This document shows positions 22,245-36,800 of a stretch of DNA of 64,000 nucleotides, piece after piece. The position numbers and the translations under genes are program-made. The stretch is from NCBI RefSeq assembly GCF_963678635.1, contig NC_087069.1:25902303-25966302 (forward strand). Reading direction: 5' to 3'. Each line of letters begins with the position of its first letter. Position 1 is the stretch's first letter. This DNA is from Symsagittifera roscoffensis (taxonomy: Eukaryota; Xenacoelomorpha; Acoela; Convolutidae). The notes below the pieces were generated by a model, which was not told the DNA's origin, did no database searches, and worked only from the letters and a program-made list of their open reading frames with translations.

Positions 22245-25200
22245 CTAAACATTTATGAACATTTATAATGTTTGATTTTTAATTCTTTGTTAAAGAATAA
22301 TGTTCGCTTGAAATTAGAAAATATGTCTTGATTTCTTGATTGATGCAAATGACAGAATTACCTGAGCAGCCTGTTGTTCAAGATTTTCATCTGCAAACTC
22401 AATTTCATATGAAGGTTCGAAATTGCTCGACCGTTCAATTTCTCGCTCAATCAAAACACGAATTTCAGGCACTGAAAATAGCCAATCTCCGCGTGAAACT
22501 TTCCAGGACTCTCCAAAGTGCCAATGGAGTATCTGTAGGTCGGTTTCGGGATCATAAGTTGTTCCATCTAAAACAAATTGAGATATCTGCAATAAAAAGA
22601 GTCCTTCATTGGAAGTAGATCTAAACGTGTCTTAAGTGTATGTTCAATCCCAAACTTAGAACAAGACTAATTAGTACTGTGCAATTAATTTTGCCATTTT
22701 TCATCTTGTGTTAGTGGGAGCTACTAAAAGGTAGCTCGGATAATATAGTAAGGGTTTTATTATTAAGTACTGATTTAATTTTTAATTTTAAAATCCAAAT
22801 TACTGAATATAATTGATGAGTGTTTCTTTGATTTGGTCTAAAAACTAAAGTAAAAATGTGGTTCGGAATAAAAAACCAAACTTGTTTATATTACTCTCAG
22901 AATATTTTTTGGAAATTTGAAAATATCGATCAAATCACGGCTTAGAGGCCTTTAATATACAACTTACTCAAACTCAACTGATGTTTGGTTTGATGTTCGA
23001 ACTACTAAGTGCGGGGAGGAACTTTGTCGTCGGCTGTGTTTTAGTTTTTTGTTTTCCACGCAAAATCAGGCACCACAAATAATCATCAGTACGGGTCAAA
23101 TTGTATATCAAATTAAATTCCTTTGAGTCGAATTAAAGCCCTTTAAAATAAGAGGCAAATGACAGTGAAAGCTGAAAAAAAATCGAAGTGCCAAGAAAAA
23201 CCGGTCTGAAAGTTTTGCCTTTCAGCCTTATTTCGAGAGAGCGAGACTTGGTGTTAAACGTGATTCTAGCTATAGTTGTTATTTCTTAATTTTTATTCTT
23301 GCAGTTTTAAATCTACATCAGTCAGCATTTATAAAAAGATAACAGTTAGTTGAGCAAAATGTGAAACATAAAATTTCGAAATAGTTCGAAAAACAAAATT
23401 TGAATTTTCGTTTGGAAAATTATTGGTCTGTTTTTTTTTAGTTAAATGTGGTCAAAAATTTCTGTGCTTCTTGCACAGCAAGAGGCTATCCGTAATGATG
23501 CTTGGATTTTCGTGGGAAACAAAGTAAAAGAGTAGCTACTAAACAAACAAGGATAGCCGATTGCTGTGCGAGTAGCGCAGAATGTTCGGCCCAGAACATT
23601 CTGAATAAAGGATATGAACATTTAAGAGTTAAGACCATTTATCCACGGGGGAAAGGACCAACACAAGAACTGTACCGCTCATCACGGCGAACCGCCGTTG
23701 TGTCCCTGTTTAAGAACTACATGCAAATTTTTTTGGTTATTTTTCTGGGCTGGGTAATGTTGCTTCACCCTCAAGCAACGAGCATGGATCATGGTGGGCC
23801 TTTAACATCCGACCTTTCGATTGAGAGACGGAGACTTAACCACTTCACCACCGCTCCCCTAGAAAAAAATCCTAGATCTTAGCCCTAAATGAAAGTCAAA
23901 TAGGCAAATTTGTCAACAATTTTTGTCAAAGTAAAAATTAGGGGTTGAAACGTTTATTTCTTTACGTTTACAAAAAAAAACAGAACAAAAAAATCATAAA
24001 ACAAAAAAATCATTCAAAAAAGGCACTAAAATTAATTTTACTGGAATAAAAGTAAATTAAACGATGATTAATTGTGAGACCTGATTTTGCGTGGATAAAC
24101 AAACTAAAACACTCGAATTCGAGGTTCTCCCTAATTTGAATGGTCTAAACAAAACTAAAACCACAAAAAGCTATGTTAAAAAAACGCATATATTTCAAAT
24201 CCCAAGGAACTAACTGAATGCTTGGAAGTCATTGTGCATGTCTCCATCGAAAAAACCCATCAATCCAGTTGAGTTGAATTTGAAAGAAGGCGGTACAGCA
24301 ATCATCAGGTTTAGGAGGTTGTTGACCACTGTCACACGAACAACTAGGTTGGTGTCCAGAAATGTAATTACGATGTTCTGACTGTTTTGTTCTTGAACAA
24401 GAATATCACCCAAAATGTACTCATTTAAAAGACCACGCTCTCGAATCTGCCCATTAACCGCAAGAATGAAGTTTCCGTTTTCGTGAATATGACATTGAAA
24501 ATTGGAGTTTTTGTGCTTGGCGACAATACCAGAAAACACTGTACCTCTTTCCATCTTCCGCATGCTTGCTTGAATTATAGTCGGATTCTCGTGCCAAGTT
24601 TTGATCATTGTGTAAACACCGATACCCATGAAAGGATAACTTCTGCCGTCAACAGTTTGAATATCAGGATCGCCCCGATTAATTCTGAAGTTTCTTGGCA
24701 TGTAGTTGCCGATTATTGTTTTTCTATGCTTCTTAAATATGTCCAGACAATTTGCACTGTTTGGAGGTGTTCCAGTGCAACATTGGGAGTATGGGTACAA
24801 ATCATTCCAGTAGTGACCTGGCAGATTGTCCATAGAATTAACCTCCAAATGCATTCTTCCCGCTGAGTATGGGTTTGCGTCAGTTAGGAGCGTACCGCTA
24901 GCGTAACAGCACTGATTAGAAACCAAAAGAGGCTTCTTCTTGCCGCCAATAGTTGCTCTACAAGCCAATCGCGGAGACCTGATGCAAAAATCTGCCCCAG
25001 GGTTGTAGGTGCACTCTTGTTTTGAGCAGTAGTGAACCAGATTCAATTTTTCACGAATTTCGTCTTGATTTTTTCCACAGCAGATGTCGTATTCCCAGCC
25101 ATTCATTAGCTGCCCGGATGCTTCCAAATCGGCCCAGAATGAATCATTAGCCATAATTTGACTGCCATTAGTTTGTCTTGGACAACCATGCCATTTTGCG

Positions 25201-28200
25201 ATGTCTTTTTCGCAAACAGTGTAGTCGTTTTCGGATTCAGAACGGTCCCAATCGGTACAACTGCTGGCAGAAGTACCTCGCTGTCTTTCGATGGGTATGG
25301 AATAGCAACGACCTTGAACAAATGTTAAAATGTCTTCAGCGTCTTACATTGATTTATATTGAAATCAGTTTTTATTTTTGAAACCTTTTTTAATTGCTGA
25401 ATTCATGAAAAAAAAATTGTTTGTTCTTGTTAAAAAGTGATGTTTCAAATTACTGCCCAGTTATAGTTTTTAAACAGACTCGGCATTTCAATTTTTTTTT
25501 CTTGTCTTTTGCATTAGCTGAGAGATGTGATTAGAGCAAAATTCAAATTTTTGAATCATTGATGCTGAAACTATTTTTTTTCCACAACAACAAAAAGATA
25601 CAATTTCACATCTCGCGATCAAATCAACAACTTAAATTTAATGAAAAAAAAGTTTCGCGTAAAGAATCATCCTCTGTTTTCAATCTCTAGTCAATTCTAT
25701 AATTTCTGTATCATGTTTAAACTGTTTTTTTTTTTGTTAAAGAAAGTTTTAGGTTTTACCGTCATCAGTGCGAAACTGTATTGTTCCGCCGAAGCCGTCG
25801 TCTTCTATTTCGTGGGTTACAATGGACGAATCCTCGGGGATTTCAAGCTTAATCGTTGTAACGGACACCTCTGTGCCTAAAACACATACCGACGCTTATT
25901 TTAAAGAATTGATAGAAAGGTAAGAAGTCATATTCAATAAATATCTAATTCTCTATTAGAAAATAAATACTGTATTCGCTCTCAATGGAAGTGTAATAAA
26001 AATGTGAATTAATTTTCTTAGAGATTTTTAAAAAACAATATCATCTACCGAGAACTATCTGGCCTTTATCTAACGTAAATTACATCGAAAATGCGATGCT
26101 CATTAACATACCTGGTTGGTCTTTTATGAAGGTTCCGGTAACGTTACGATTGGTTGACCCGCACTGACTGAAATCCAAAGTGATCACTTGCATTAGTTCG
26201 TCCGCACTGATTGATATTTCGTGTACACTGTCAAGTACCGATGGTTCCACGAAAAAGACAGGAAAGCGTCCTGGAATTGTTATTCCATCAATGTTTATGG
26301 ATATCACAGAGGGCCCGGCAGAATGCCAAGTAATTTCAGCTTGAACTGAAGAATTTTCAGGGTTATGTGTGACTACATACTCTTGCAGGAGACCGCTTTC
26401 GCTAGTCCCATCAATCTCCAACTTAATTTTACTGTTCTTTGGCAAGTAGCAGTTTGAAATTGAAAACTTGGTTCGCACTGACTTATTCGCAATTTCGGGT
26501 TCAATTGGGCCAAAGCAGTTTATAGTAGCTAAATCCGAGCCACCTGCGACCGATTTGTGTGCGGTAAACACAAAAGGCCGACCGTCGTTGGGAACTTGAT
26601 TAAGTTCAAATATCCAAATACCGTAGTGCTCATCATGGTCTATGTTTGAATAGGCCCAGAGGTTTTCGACTTCGGCTGTTCCGGAAAATGGAAGATCAAT
26701 CACCGATCCTAAAAAACAGTTACGCTGTAATTTTGCAAATATATTTACGCTATAAATTTGGAAATCATTCATACATAAAATCTCTCATATAGTTGCTGTG
26801 TTAGATCATACATTGTTGTGTTACTACATTTAAGTAAGCTATCCGTCATTGTTCCGACTTTCGATACGAAAGTAACGGAATATTTGTGCTCGGGTGGGTT
26901 TTTTTTTCTTCGGACAAATTTCGACTTTTTAACTACCCATTTTTGACGGAATTTTTTTTATATCATTCAAAAGGTATTGTTGTCCTGAGCTTAAAATTGA
27001 AAAAAAGTATTTCACCTGCGATCTTTTTTCCTAAAGTTATGAGGGTTTAAAGGTTGCCATTTAGGCCATTTTGGCCAATTTGGGACAATAAACGCGCGAT
27101 ATAATTCGAGCTATTAACGCGTAAGCGGAGATTTAATCCGTCTTAGAAACTGTTCCAAATTGGTTGAACGGAGCTAATTTGCCACAATTGATTTGTTACA
27201 TGGAACGAAATCTATCCTTTTGTACTTTATATGGCGTGAGGGGGGATGATTTTCATTTAAAAAATTCAAATTTTAGAAAAAAAAATTATTTTATTTTATT
27301 TCATCTAATTTTTTAAATGTTATTACTGCTCCATAAACCTTAAAAGGCAGTCGGAACATTCAGGGCTTCGCCGTGATACGAGCAGTCTTGTTTCAGGTTT
27401 GTTATTTTTCACGTAAAACTGTTCACATCAAAATAACAATTGCTGTCTTCGCTTGTTAAAGAAGTTTTGTCATTTTATTTTAAAGAACTTAAAAATCAGG
27501 TCTGAAAATGTCACAAAACAAAAAATTTGAGTTGCTCAATATTCAACAAAGCTTATTAGAAATTGAATGGTTGTTTTCGAATAAACACAGCTATTTGGCA
27601 ACTGTTTAGGCTGGTCAAAACAATTTTTGGACCTATAATACCCTCACTGAATCACAAAAAAAAACTAACAAAAAATTTTTGTTTGTATTACATAGTTGAA
27701 TTTTTTGGAACAACAGCGTACAGTATCAAGACGGAAGCTAATTACCAGTTAAAGCGTTCATATTTGCCTAAGGGAACGTTGAATGTTTAACAAGACAGAA
27801 TGTACCGAGGCCTTGAAGGTTCTGACTCCCGTTTAAATATTATCGGACATTTATTTGATAGATTAATATTTGAATTTTAGTTTGTTTTTCTCTCCCAACA
27901 GCCAATATCAAATAGAAATCGATTTAATTTGAGTCGTATATGAAAATAACTTGACCATCATATGCCTCAAAATAAATTGGAACAATTTTTGGGAGCGGAT
28001 ATGTCGGCACAGTAATTTTAGTGTTTTCTTTGTTTTCCATCTGCACTCAAGGGGTCGGTATTTTCATTGGGTTACAAAATTCACATAGTTGCGTATGATC
28101 GCCAAAATTAGACCCATGATTGCCAGTAATAATCTGGAAAACCAACCGGAGCAGGCTATGTGTTAAGATGGGGAATATGATTTCCCATGTATTAAGGTAG

Positions 28201-31200
28201 GTTTGAGGTGTTGAAACGAAGTTTGAGATGGTATAAGTAGGTAAATTTAATTAACGAGTGTTTCGGCGCCCAAATTTGCCAATACAACAAAATTTAGGAT
28301 CCCCAACATAAAAGATGCTACGCATTAAGATATTTTTTAACAAGAGTTCTAACCAACTGAAATTTTGTTGAAACTGTCTGAAATGTAATTGAAACTCTAA
28401 AGATAAAATAATGATTTTCAGAAAAAAGAAAACTGGGTTCCAAACAAAAAATGTAAATGACTTCATTGTATGGAATTTTACTACATTTTACTCATTAGAT
28501 TTACATGTTCTATGGTTTAGTCCGGATTCCATCATTGGAAATTTTTTGGGTAAAACTAATTGAGTCCTTTTTTTAGTTTGTTGATATGTTCCGACTAAAA
28601 AGTTGGTGATTTTGAAACCACTATTTGTCGACTTCAAATTGATAGCTTTGTCAAGAACTCGTCTGTAATTAATCATTGGCTTATGCTAGTTTTTCTTATT
28701 CTTTTTTTGAGTCCTTGAAAAGTTGAATTGATTCTCGCATCTATTCACAAAAGATCACATTTTCTTGAATATTTTGCATATTTTTGTAATGCTTTAAGAG
28801 AAAACTTGTAGATTATCCTTTTTGTGTTTTTCAATGAAAAATTGACTTGATCAAATTCACAAATCTATAACAAAAAAAACTGTCACTTCATTTCATCAAA
28901 ATGATTTGCGGATTTCAGATATTATTCTATATTTTTTGAGATCTAAAATGAAATGTTATGATTTTAAAGAAGTAGTAGCAAATTAGGTGTAGTACTTAAA
29001 AAATACTTCATTCGTTTTTGAATAATTCTAACAAATTTTTTCAGTTCAACAAAAAAAATCATAACCTGTAAAAGTTTGACTGAATAAAAATCAACCTGTC
29101 CAATTTTACAAAACTTTCTAAATTTGTCACAATCACAAAATTGATGACAATCTTTTGAATAAACTCAGATAATTTTTACACTCTTAGTTGATTGAAACGT
29201 TAAAAAAACCTGCTGATATTTTAGTTTTTTAGTTAGATCCAGCTGATAAAAATGTATTTCTTTTAGTTTGCAAAGTTGATATGGTTCAGTTATTTTCAAC
29301 TCATCAACCATTAAGTAAAAGAATAAAATTTTTAGAAGAAACAGAAATTTGTCTCAGAAATTAAAGCCAATAACAATAGAACAAATGAGTTGCTTCATTC
29401 AGTTTGGAATTGGTTAAAAACCTATCAAGATTCTCAAATTTATTAAAGTCTGCCAGTCTAGTGAGCAAATTATTATATAATTTTTAGAAGTCGATAGCAA
29501 AACCATCAGAGAAGTAGAAAACCAGCAGCTATGTGTAAGATACATTCAAGAAATAAAGCGGTTTTTTTATATGTTTCAAGAAATGTTTCACTTTCTTCTT
29601 TTAACAAGAAGAAGAAAGTGGAAACGAGCTTGAAAATGAACTTAAACTTTGATTCAAGTAGAAATAGTTTTGTCTTCACACACATTTTAAATTTCCAAGT
29701 TTTTTTGTAAAACTGATTTTTTTTCTCATTTCCACTTAAAATATTCTAAAAACTTTCATATTCATTGAAAATGTAACAATAAATACTATTAAGACAAAAA
29801 TTTCTTAAAGTCGGTTCTTTATTCTATCAGAAATTTTACATAATCGCTATGTACAGAACCAATAATATCAATAACACAAGCAATAATTTTGATTTTTTCA
29901 GATTCAATTTATAAGTTTCGATTTTTTCAAATTTTGTCCAAGATTGCTGAGCCAAGCAATGGTGTGGAAGCAAGTTTTTGATTAGAACTTAGACAATGCC
30001 CCTTGAATATTTCGAATGACTAGCTTTTTTGCCTTCATAAACATTTTTCGGCTCTTTTTTTTGTAAATTATGTTGAACTGCTCGACTAAGCTGATTGAAT
30101 ATTTTCCGCATAATGTAACAAAACTTGAGTAAAATCTGTTTTTGTACAAAAATAGAACCAATAAACTTGTACAAAATTCAAACCAGCATGCCAAATTACA
30201 CTACAAAAACAAGTTTATTTCATGATCAAAAACTACAATGTTAACAAGTCTTTTTATGTTCAGATTCTACTCTTCACTGCAAAAAAAGAATGAAGCAATG
30301 AAACAAGTTGCATATTTCAACTCTTTTTTGAACAAATTTAGAGAATTTTGCCAAGTTTTGCTTTTTGAACTGTAAAAATAAGTTAAAAATTTTTTTTTTC
30401 TATTTCTTTTTGTGTTTTTTAACTAAATTTTTCTTCCCTCAAAAGCATTTTTCTGACTGAAATAAACATTAAGATTTAGAAAACGAGAGATTGTACAGAA
30501 GAATATTGACAAAACAAGTGATCATATTGAAACCCGTGACGTAAAAACCTCATAGAAGATTCTATTGAGATTTAATTGCTTTTCTATTATCAATTCGAGT
30601 AATATTTGTCTGATTTAGACAACATTCCAAAAAAAAACAATTATTTTGTTAAAATTTTCGAAATATGAGTTTCACAAATGCAACACAATACCTTTCTGAT
30701 CAAATTATTCATTGAATTTTTGAATTTCAGTCGTTGTTATACAAAAAAGTTTCCATCTTTTGATATTTTGATTGGTTACTTGAAATTCTTAGAAACGCAG
30801 CACTTGATAGATAAAGGTAAAACAATAAAAATTATTGTAACCGGTTCTACGAAAATAGTTGAAAGTCGAAAAAAATCTCTGAAAATAAATTTCAAGAAGA
30901 TTCTGCACTGGTATTTTTATTTTGTTTTAAAATTGAATTTAGGTGACAAAAAAAGTTTCTGTGAAAAACTCTTCTTAAGGTCTAAAATGGGAATTTCTTC
31001 AGATTTTACAACTAAATTGCTAGAAAAAGAGTACAAAAGTGATGGAGTTATGGCATTAATGGAGAGCGTTTTGATTCTTCGCTATTTAGTAACAATATTA
31101 AATCAATACATTTTTTAAAAAAGATGTTGAAATTTGCAAAAAAAAACAAAAAAAAGCGCCAGATATTAGATGAAAGTTTTTATAGACAAAATTTGGCTCG

Positions 31201-33797
31201 GGTTGACTGATCGACTAGTATTTAACAAACTAGAAAAGCAAATGGAAAGCGAAATTAAAGAAAAATCAGTTGGATTGCAATTTTGATTTGAATTCTGATA
31301 CAAATTCTCAAAATTTTAGAGCGTATTTCGATCGATTATCCGAAGTTAAAAGTTTTCCTGTTGAAAAAGTTACAGTATATCTAGAAAAAATGGAAAACTA
31401 TCTTGGTTTTTATTTTCACCGATCAAAAAAAAGAACTCAGAAAAAGTTTTAAGGTGAGTAACGAAGGCGTGAAATAAAAACTTTTAGTTCAAAGTCTTCT
31501 TTATCCAGATTTTCGTGGTGTCAAATAAAAAAGTTATTTGTGAATTTTTATAAAAATTTGATTAGTTCAGTGCGATTGATTTGTTCAAACTCTGTATGCT
31601 TAGTCATTTTTCTTTTCTAAAAAGAAAATGAAAATGTTTTTAGTTTGTTCCTTTTGACAGATTAAAAAAAAGGGAAAAATATCCGTTATAAGTAAAGCGT
31701 GGCACTAACTGGTTGATAACAAGTTATATCAAAAATCTACTAAAATTAACGCTTGATTCTGGTCGATTGACATCAGAATTTCTAAAAACCTTATAAGTAA
31801 ATCTCGACTCTGATTGGTTGATATCAAAACTGATAGAGGCTCGATTATAAGTAATGATCCTTTCCGATTGATTGATATCAAAATGGATCAGAACCCATTA
31901 AAACATTAACTGATTATGATTAGTTACTATCAAATTGGGTGAAACTTCCATTTTATATAAATCTCGATTCTGTTTAGTTGGTATCAAAATTGTTGAAAAA
32001 CCATACCAATTAAAAGATCGATTCTGATTGATTCACTTTTTTGGCTACACCAAACGGAGTTCAATTCAGAATGATTTTCTCTAGCTTGAAACTAATCAGT
32101 CAGAACATTACAATTTTTGTTTATTTTCTTTCATTTTTCTGAAAACTTCAAAGTAGCTGTAAATCTCCCATAAGAGTTTAGGGTTTTTCTAAAACTCCCA
32201 TTTCATGAAGCTATTGTAAGTTCTTTTTTTTTCTGATGTCGTCACTGAATGGATTTGAGAGAGCAGCATGTCTTAAATGGCAAAAATTACCGTCGTCAAA
32301 GTGCATCAAAAGTTCTTAAAACCTTTGGAGTTTTGAAGTGTCCTGATTGTTATGTTCATATTTTCATACAAAAAGCAGCGAGAAACTCAATTTCATATCA
32401 AGAAGAAGCGTTCCAACCACTATAATGATTCCTGTCGAAGTTATTTTCACAATCAACAAGGTGATCCAATTAGACCTTTTGCTGTTGTTCAAAGAATTTA
32501 ACTGACGGAAAAGCGTACGCAAATAACAATAGAACTCAAATTGTCTTGAAACTTTCAATGGAAACTGATCAAAAATTTCTTCATCCACAGTAGCGAGTGC
32601 AAAGGTAACAGACTTATGGGGACTCTGTTGTGTTATGTTTTTTTTCTTAAATTGTATGCTATAGCCTAATGAGTGGAAACCTATCTAATACTTTCTGAGA
32701 AATTTGTAAAGAGGAAAACTTATATTCATGAAAATCGACTAATTGAACAGTTTTGGTATCACTTTTATACTCTTACAACTTTAGTATATTTCAATAAGTT
32801 TTTAGAGTAGCGTGCTTTTCAAGCAGATAATTGGATACTTATGCCTTGAGACTCATCAATTTTCTTTTGATTTTCATTGATTTCAAACAATTTTGTTAAA
32901 ATATGTTGTTAAATAGTATGTTGAATCATAATATTTTGAACGATAATATGTTGAATGAAAACTAAGACAAACCTAACTTGAAGTATATAGGAAACATTAG
33001 ATTGAAGTTGAGCTGGTTTATTTAAGTAACTCGAACAATCAAAAGCTTTGCTCGATTTTGTTTAGAAGTTGTAGCATACAAAGAGTCAAACATGAATACT
33101 TTCGAGTGTAGGAACTTATTAAGAACTGATGGGAATTTTCGTTTCTATCATTTGACAAAATATGTAAAGGTATAGAGAATATATATGGGATAGATCCATA
33201 TTGTATTTAGAGATAATCGGTTCATGGATACAGTTTTTTCTCTATTTTAACTTTTGAGCGTTGAGTTTCATACAAAAAAAAGTTCTTTTGAAAGTTACTA
33301 GATGAAAAAATTCAAAAAACTGCTTTGAAAGCCTGCATTCACTTAAAGTTTTATGAAAAAAATCTTAAAAATCTGTTGTAGAAAAATTTTCAAAAAAATA
33401 GTGTTATCTTGGAAGTATTTAAAAACTGATATTTTAAGCAGAAACACATCTAAAATTATCAATTGCCATGATATTTGTCATGAAAGAGTTCAAAGCGAGA
33501 CTCTTTTAAAACTGATATGAGTTATTTTTGTTCATAAAAAGAAATTTTGTGAAACAGAACTAAAACAGAATATAGAAACAGGTTTTCATTGCGTATTTCT
33601 AATTGTGTTTCAATGAACAAACCTTTAAGAAAGTAGTACTAAAGAAAAAAAAGTAAAAAAAAAGATCATTTAACATCAAAAAGACTTGCTTTTATTTTGT
33701 TTTATGGAACTTACGTAAAAATACGCCCATAGGTTCTAACTTTTACCAGTGACATGTCCTTATGTATTATAATTTAGATGCTTCAACTAGCTTCAAT

Positions 33798-33845
<48 letters not shown>

Positions 33846-36800
33846 AAACACTTATTTAGAAACTTCGGACAAAAATCAAGATTAAAAAAAAAGACTTTAA
33901 GACTTTTTTTGTAAGAAAATACTGATAGATAATGGTCACCAAAATTGTATTTTTGTTGAAAAAATTCACAATGGCTGCTAAATTAGAGAGTTTTTTTGCT
34001 AAATGCAAGTTTTTCTAAATTACATAGTAATATTTAGTCGTTTTGTAGTACTGGTTTTACCTTTACCTTTAATTTTTTGCTCAATTGATACAATTTTTAC
34101 CCTGAGTTCCTTAATTTTGACTATACGTTTTTTGCAAACTATGTTAAATTGCGAGACATTAAAAATTAGAAAGCAGAATCATTAAAAAAAAATAATTTTC
34201 TATCTACAAAAAATTCATGATACATTATGTTGTATTCGCAAAGTAGAGATTATGAACATTAATGAAGAGGTCTTAGTTAAAATTTAACAACATTCTTGTA
34301 TGCTCATAAATAACTTCCACCACCCAAATCGATTTAGTACTAGCACAAAAGAAAAACCAGTAAACTGTGGAATTTTAGGAAAGTAAATTGTGGAATTTCT
34401 GAACTTGCAATGATTTATGATTTCATTGAAGTAAATTAGACACAAAGTTCTTTTAAATTAGTTTGGGCTAATCATTAGAAACAAATCCGAACAAAAATTG
34501 AACCATAAATTTAACTCGGGAAACTTTATCTTAGTTTGCTCTTATTCATCTTTTGAAAAATTTAATTAAGTTTATGTTTAGCTGTACAGAAAACCATTTA
34601 TAATTATAAAATTGCAAATTGAATATATTTTTTTCACTTTCTCTGAAAATATGGTTGTTTTCTTGATTTTTCTGTTTTTGATATTCAGAAAAATATAGAC
34701 ACATGCTCTAGCTGAAATTCGATGAAATCTCATCAATTTTCAAAAATTTGAGAGAAAATGAAAAAAAAATTCGATTTTTTTTTGCAAAAACCACAGTCAT
34801 TTATTTGTTTCGATGTCCTAACACGATACCATTTGAAAAAATTTTTGGTATCAATTTACACTCTATATATCAAATACCATTGATGTTATAACGTTTTCCG
34901 AGGAGCTATAAAAATTTTTCCAAAAATTTGAAAAGTTTCCAAGAACGACGTCCATGCGCAAAAACTCATTTTTCTTAACATCTATTATCATAATAATGAA
35001 ATTTTGCATCTTAAGACATTACAGACATTATACCTTATTGTAATACATGGAAGTTCTATTGCATATGCTTATACATTATTAAATCTATACTATATCTTAA
35101 TACATGAGAAATTCGGGCGCCGAAAAACTCACCAGATGAAACTAACCAACTTACCATCTCAAACCTCGTATCTTAGTGCATGGAAAAACCTATAACCTAT
35201 ATTATTACGTGTTAAAAATTATTAACCTATCTAACTTAGTCTCATCACTGCGGCGACTGATAAATTTTATCCATTTTCAACTAACGTTTTTAACTTAACG
35301 AGTTTCAACTTACCCGTACGACACAGCTGGTCTCAGGATTACTGTAATTGGTATAAGAATTACTCAAACTTTGTCGAGTACCCAGTTTCTCTTCTACGTA
35401 GCTGTCTTGGGGCAGAGATACCTGGCTTCAATACAACATGGATTGAGTTCTGAATTTCTCAGAACTTGCAATGATTTGATTGAAGTAAATTAGAAAAACG
35501 TATATTTTTCAGGGAAAATGACTAATCATGCGTAGCACATACTTTAGTTTCAAATTTCCTCAAAATTGCTTTTGTGTGTCAAAACATAGGACCATAATCG
35601 TACGACCATAATAATTTAAATGTATTTTTTTAAATAAAATTACAAGGAGTGCTATAGGTTACGTGATTTGGGCAAAATGGGCCGAAGAAAGGTATAAACT
35701 GACTTCTACCTTTCCTTTTCTGTTTAATTGCATTGAACGAATTAAACTAATTACGCATATCTTTGATGAACAATTTTCTCCTCTTTACTTTAAGTTGAAA
35801 CCCTTTATCTTTAATGTGGCATTGAGAGTTTATTTAGCCCGTACAGAAATAAAATGAAAATACAGATATGCCCAGGGTTAATCCATTTGTTGTGAGATTG
35901 CATATCTGTCCTGAACTGTATCAGACATGTTCAGACCTGGAAGATACAAAAATTTTAATGTTACAGAAAAAAAATAAAAATACAGATATGCCCAGGGTGA
36001 ATCCATTTGTTGTGAGATTGCATATCTGTCCTGAACTGCATCAGACATGATCAGATCTGAAAAAAAAATTTTTGAAATTTTCGAATGAGTTCTCAACTTT
36101 TGTCACGTGTCTTGTTTTTATCATTGAAAATAGTTATTTTAACAAATAACACTAAAACTCGTTTACAAATCAGGTCCTTGTTTTCAGTTTTTGAAAAGCA
36201 CGTATAGAAATAAAATCTACAGAAGTAGAGCTTTAGAATAATGTGTTTGTAATAATTCTGGAACGAAAAGTCGGGTGGCTAGAAATAAAAACCTGCGAAA
36301 CAAAATTTTTTTTCAGTTTTTTTCTTTTATTCCAAGCATATTGACATTTCTGATAATTAATTTACCGATTAGCTAATAAAAGTTGATTTTTTTTCTGTTT
36401 TTCTCCTCTTGGACCCATTCTGCTCTAAACCGTTCTGCCTATTGACTGGCCACCGTGTGGCTTCTAAGAAATTTAAAATGTTAATTGAATGCTATGCTTG
36501 CGTTGCATAGCAAGTGATGCAAGGCTCCGTTTAAATAACACATAGAATTGAAATAACACATAGAATTAAATAACAAGTGAAATAACACATAGAATTGAAA
36601 TGCATACCTTATTTGACTATGCACTATTCTGAAAAATATTAAAATAAACTTCGCGAGTGAAGTGATTTGTCACTTCCCCGCATTTTGACTTACACTGATG
36701 CCAAAGATTTGACGCTAGAAATGAGCCATAGCCTTCAAACAAGACAAGCTGCAAACTTAAGACTGAGGCTAGGCGATTAAAGGTTTTGTCATTTTTAATC

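Larger units (their letters stand above)
27394..35861. other. Very AT-rich tract inside intron 1 of the NIDO-AMOP-VWD gene
   Basis: This stretch is more AT-rich than the rest of the window and nearly free of the repeat families seen elsewhere, apart from the 53-bp array and the CT microsatellite. No exon fits the flanking splice phase. It has several frames of 60-146 codons with Lys/Phe/Ile-rich translations of the kind AT-rich DNA yields by chance. Confidence 0.6.

Noticed and set aside
22340-22618. 92-codon plus frame
   Set aside because: Shadow of minus-strand exon 5 of the NIDO-AMOP-VWD gene.
23502-23882. 126-codon plus frame
   Set aside because: Covers the reverse of a tRNA-derived SINE; not a gene.
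24483-24866. 127-codon plus frame
   Set aside because: Shadow of the AMOP-VWD exon on the minus strand.
31695-32040. CRISPR-like array
   Set aside because: Diverged tandem satellite without constant repeats and unique spacers, in a eukaryotic intron.
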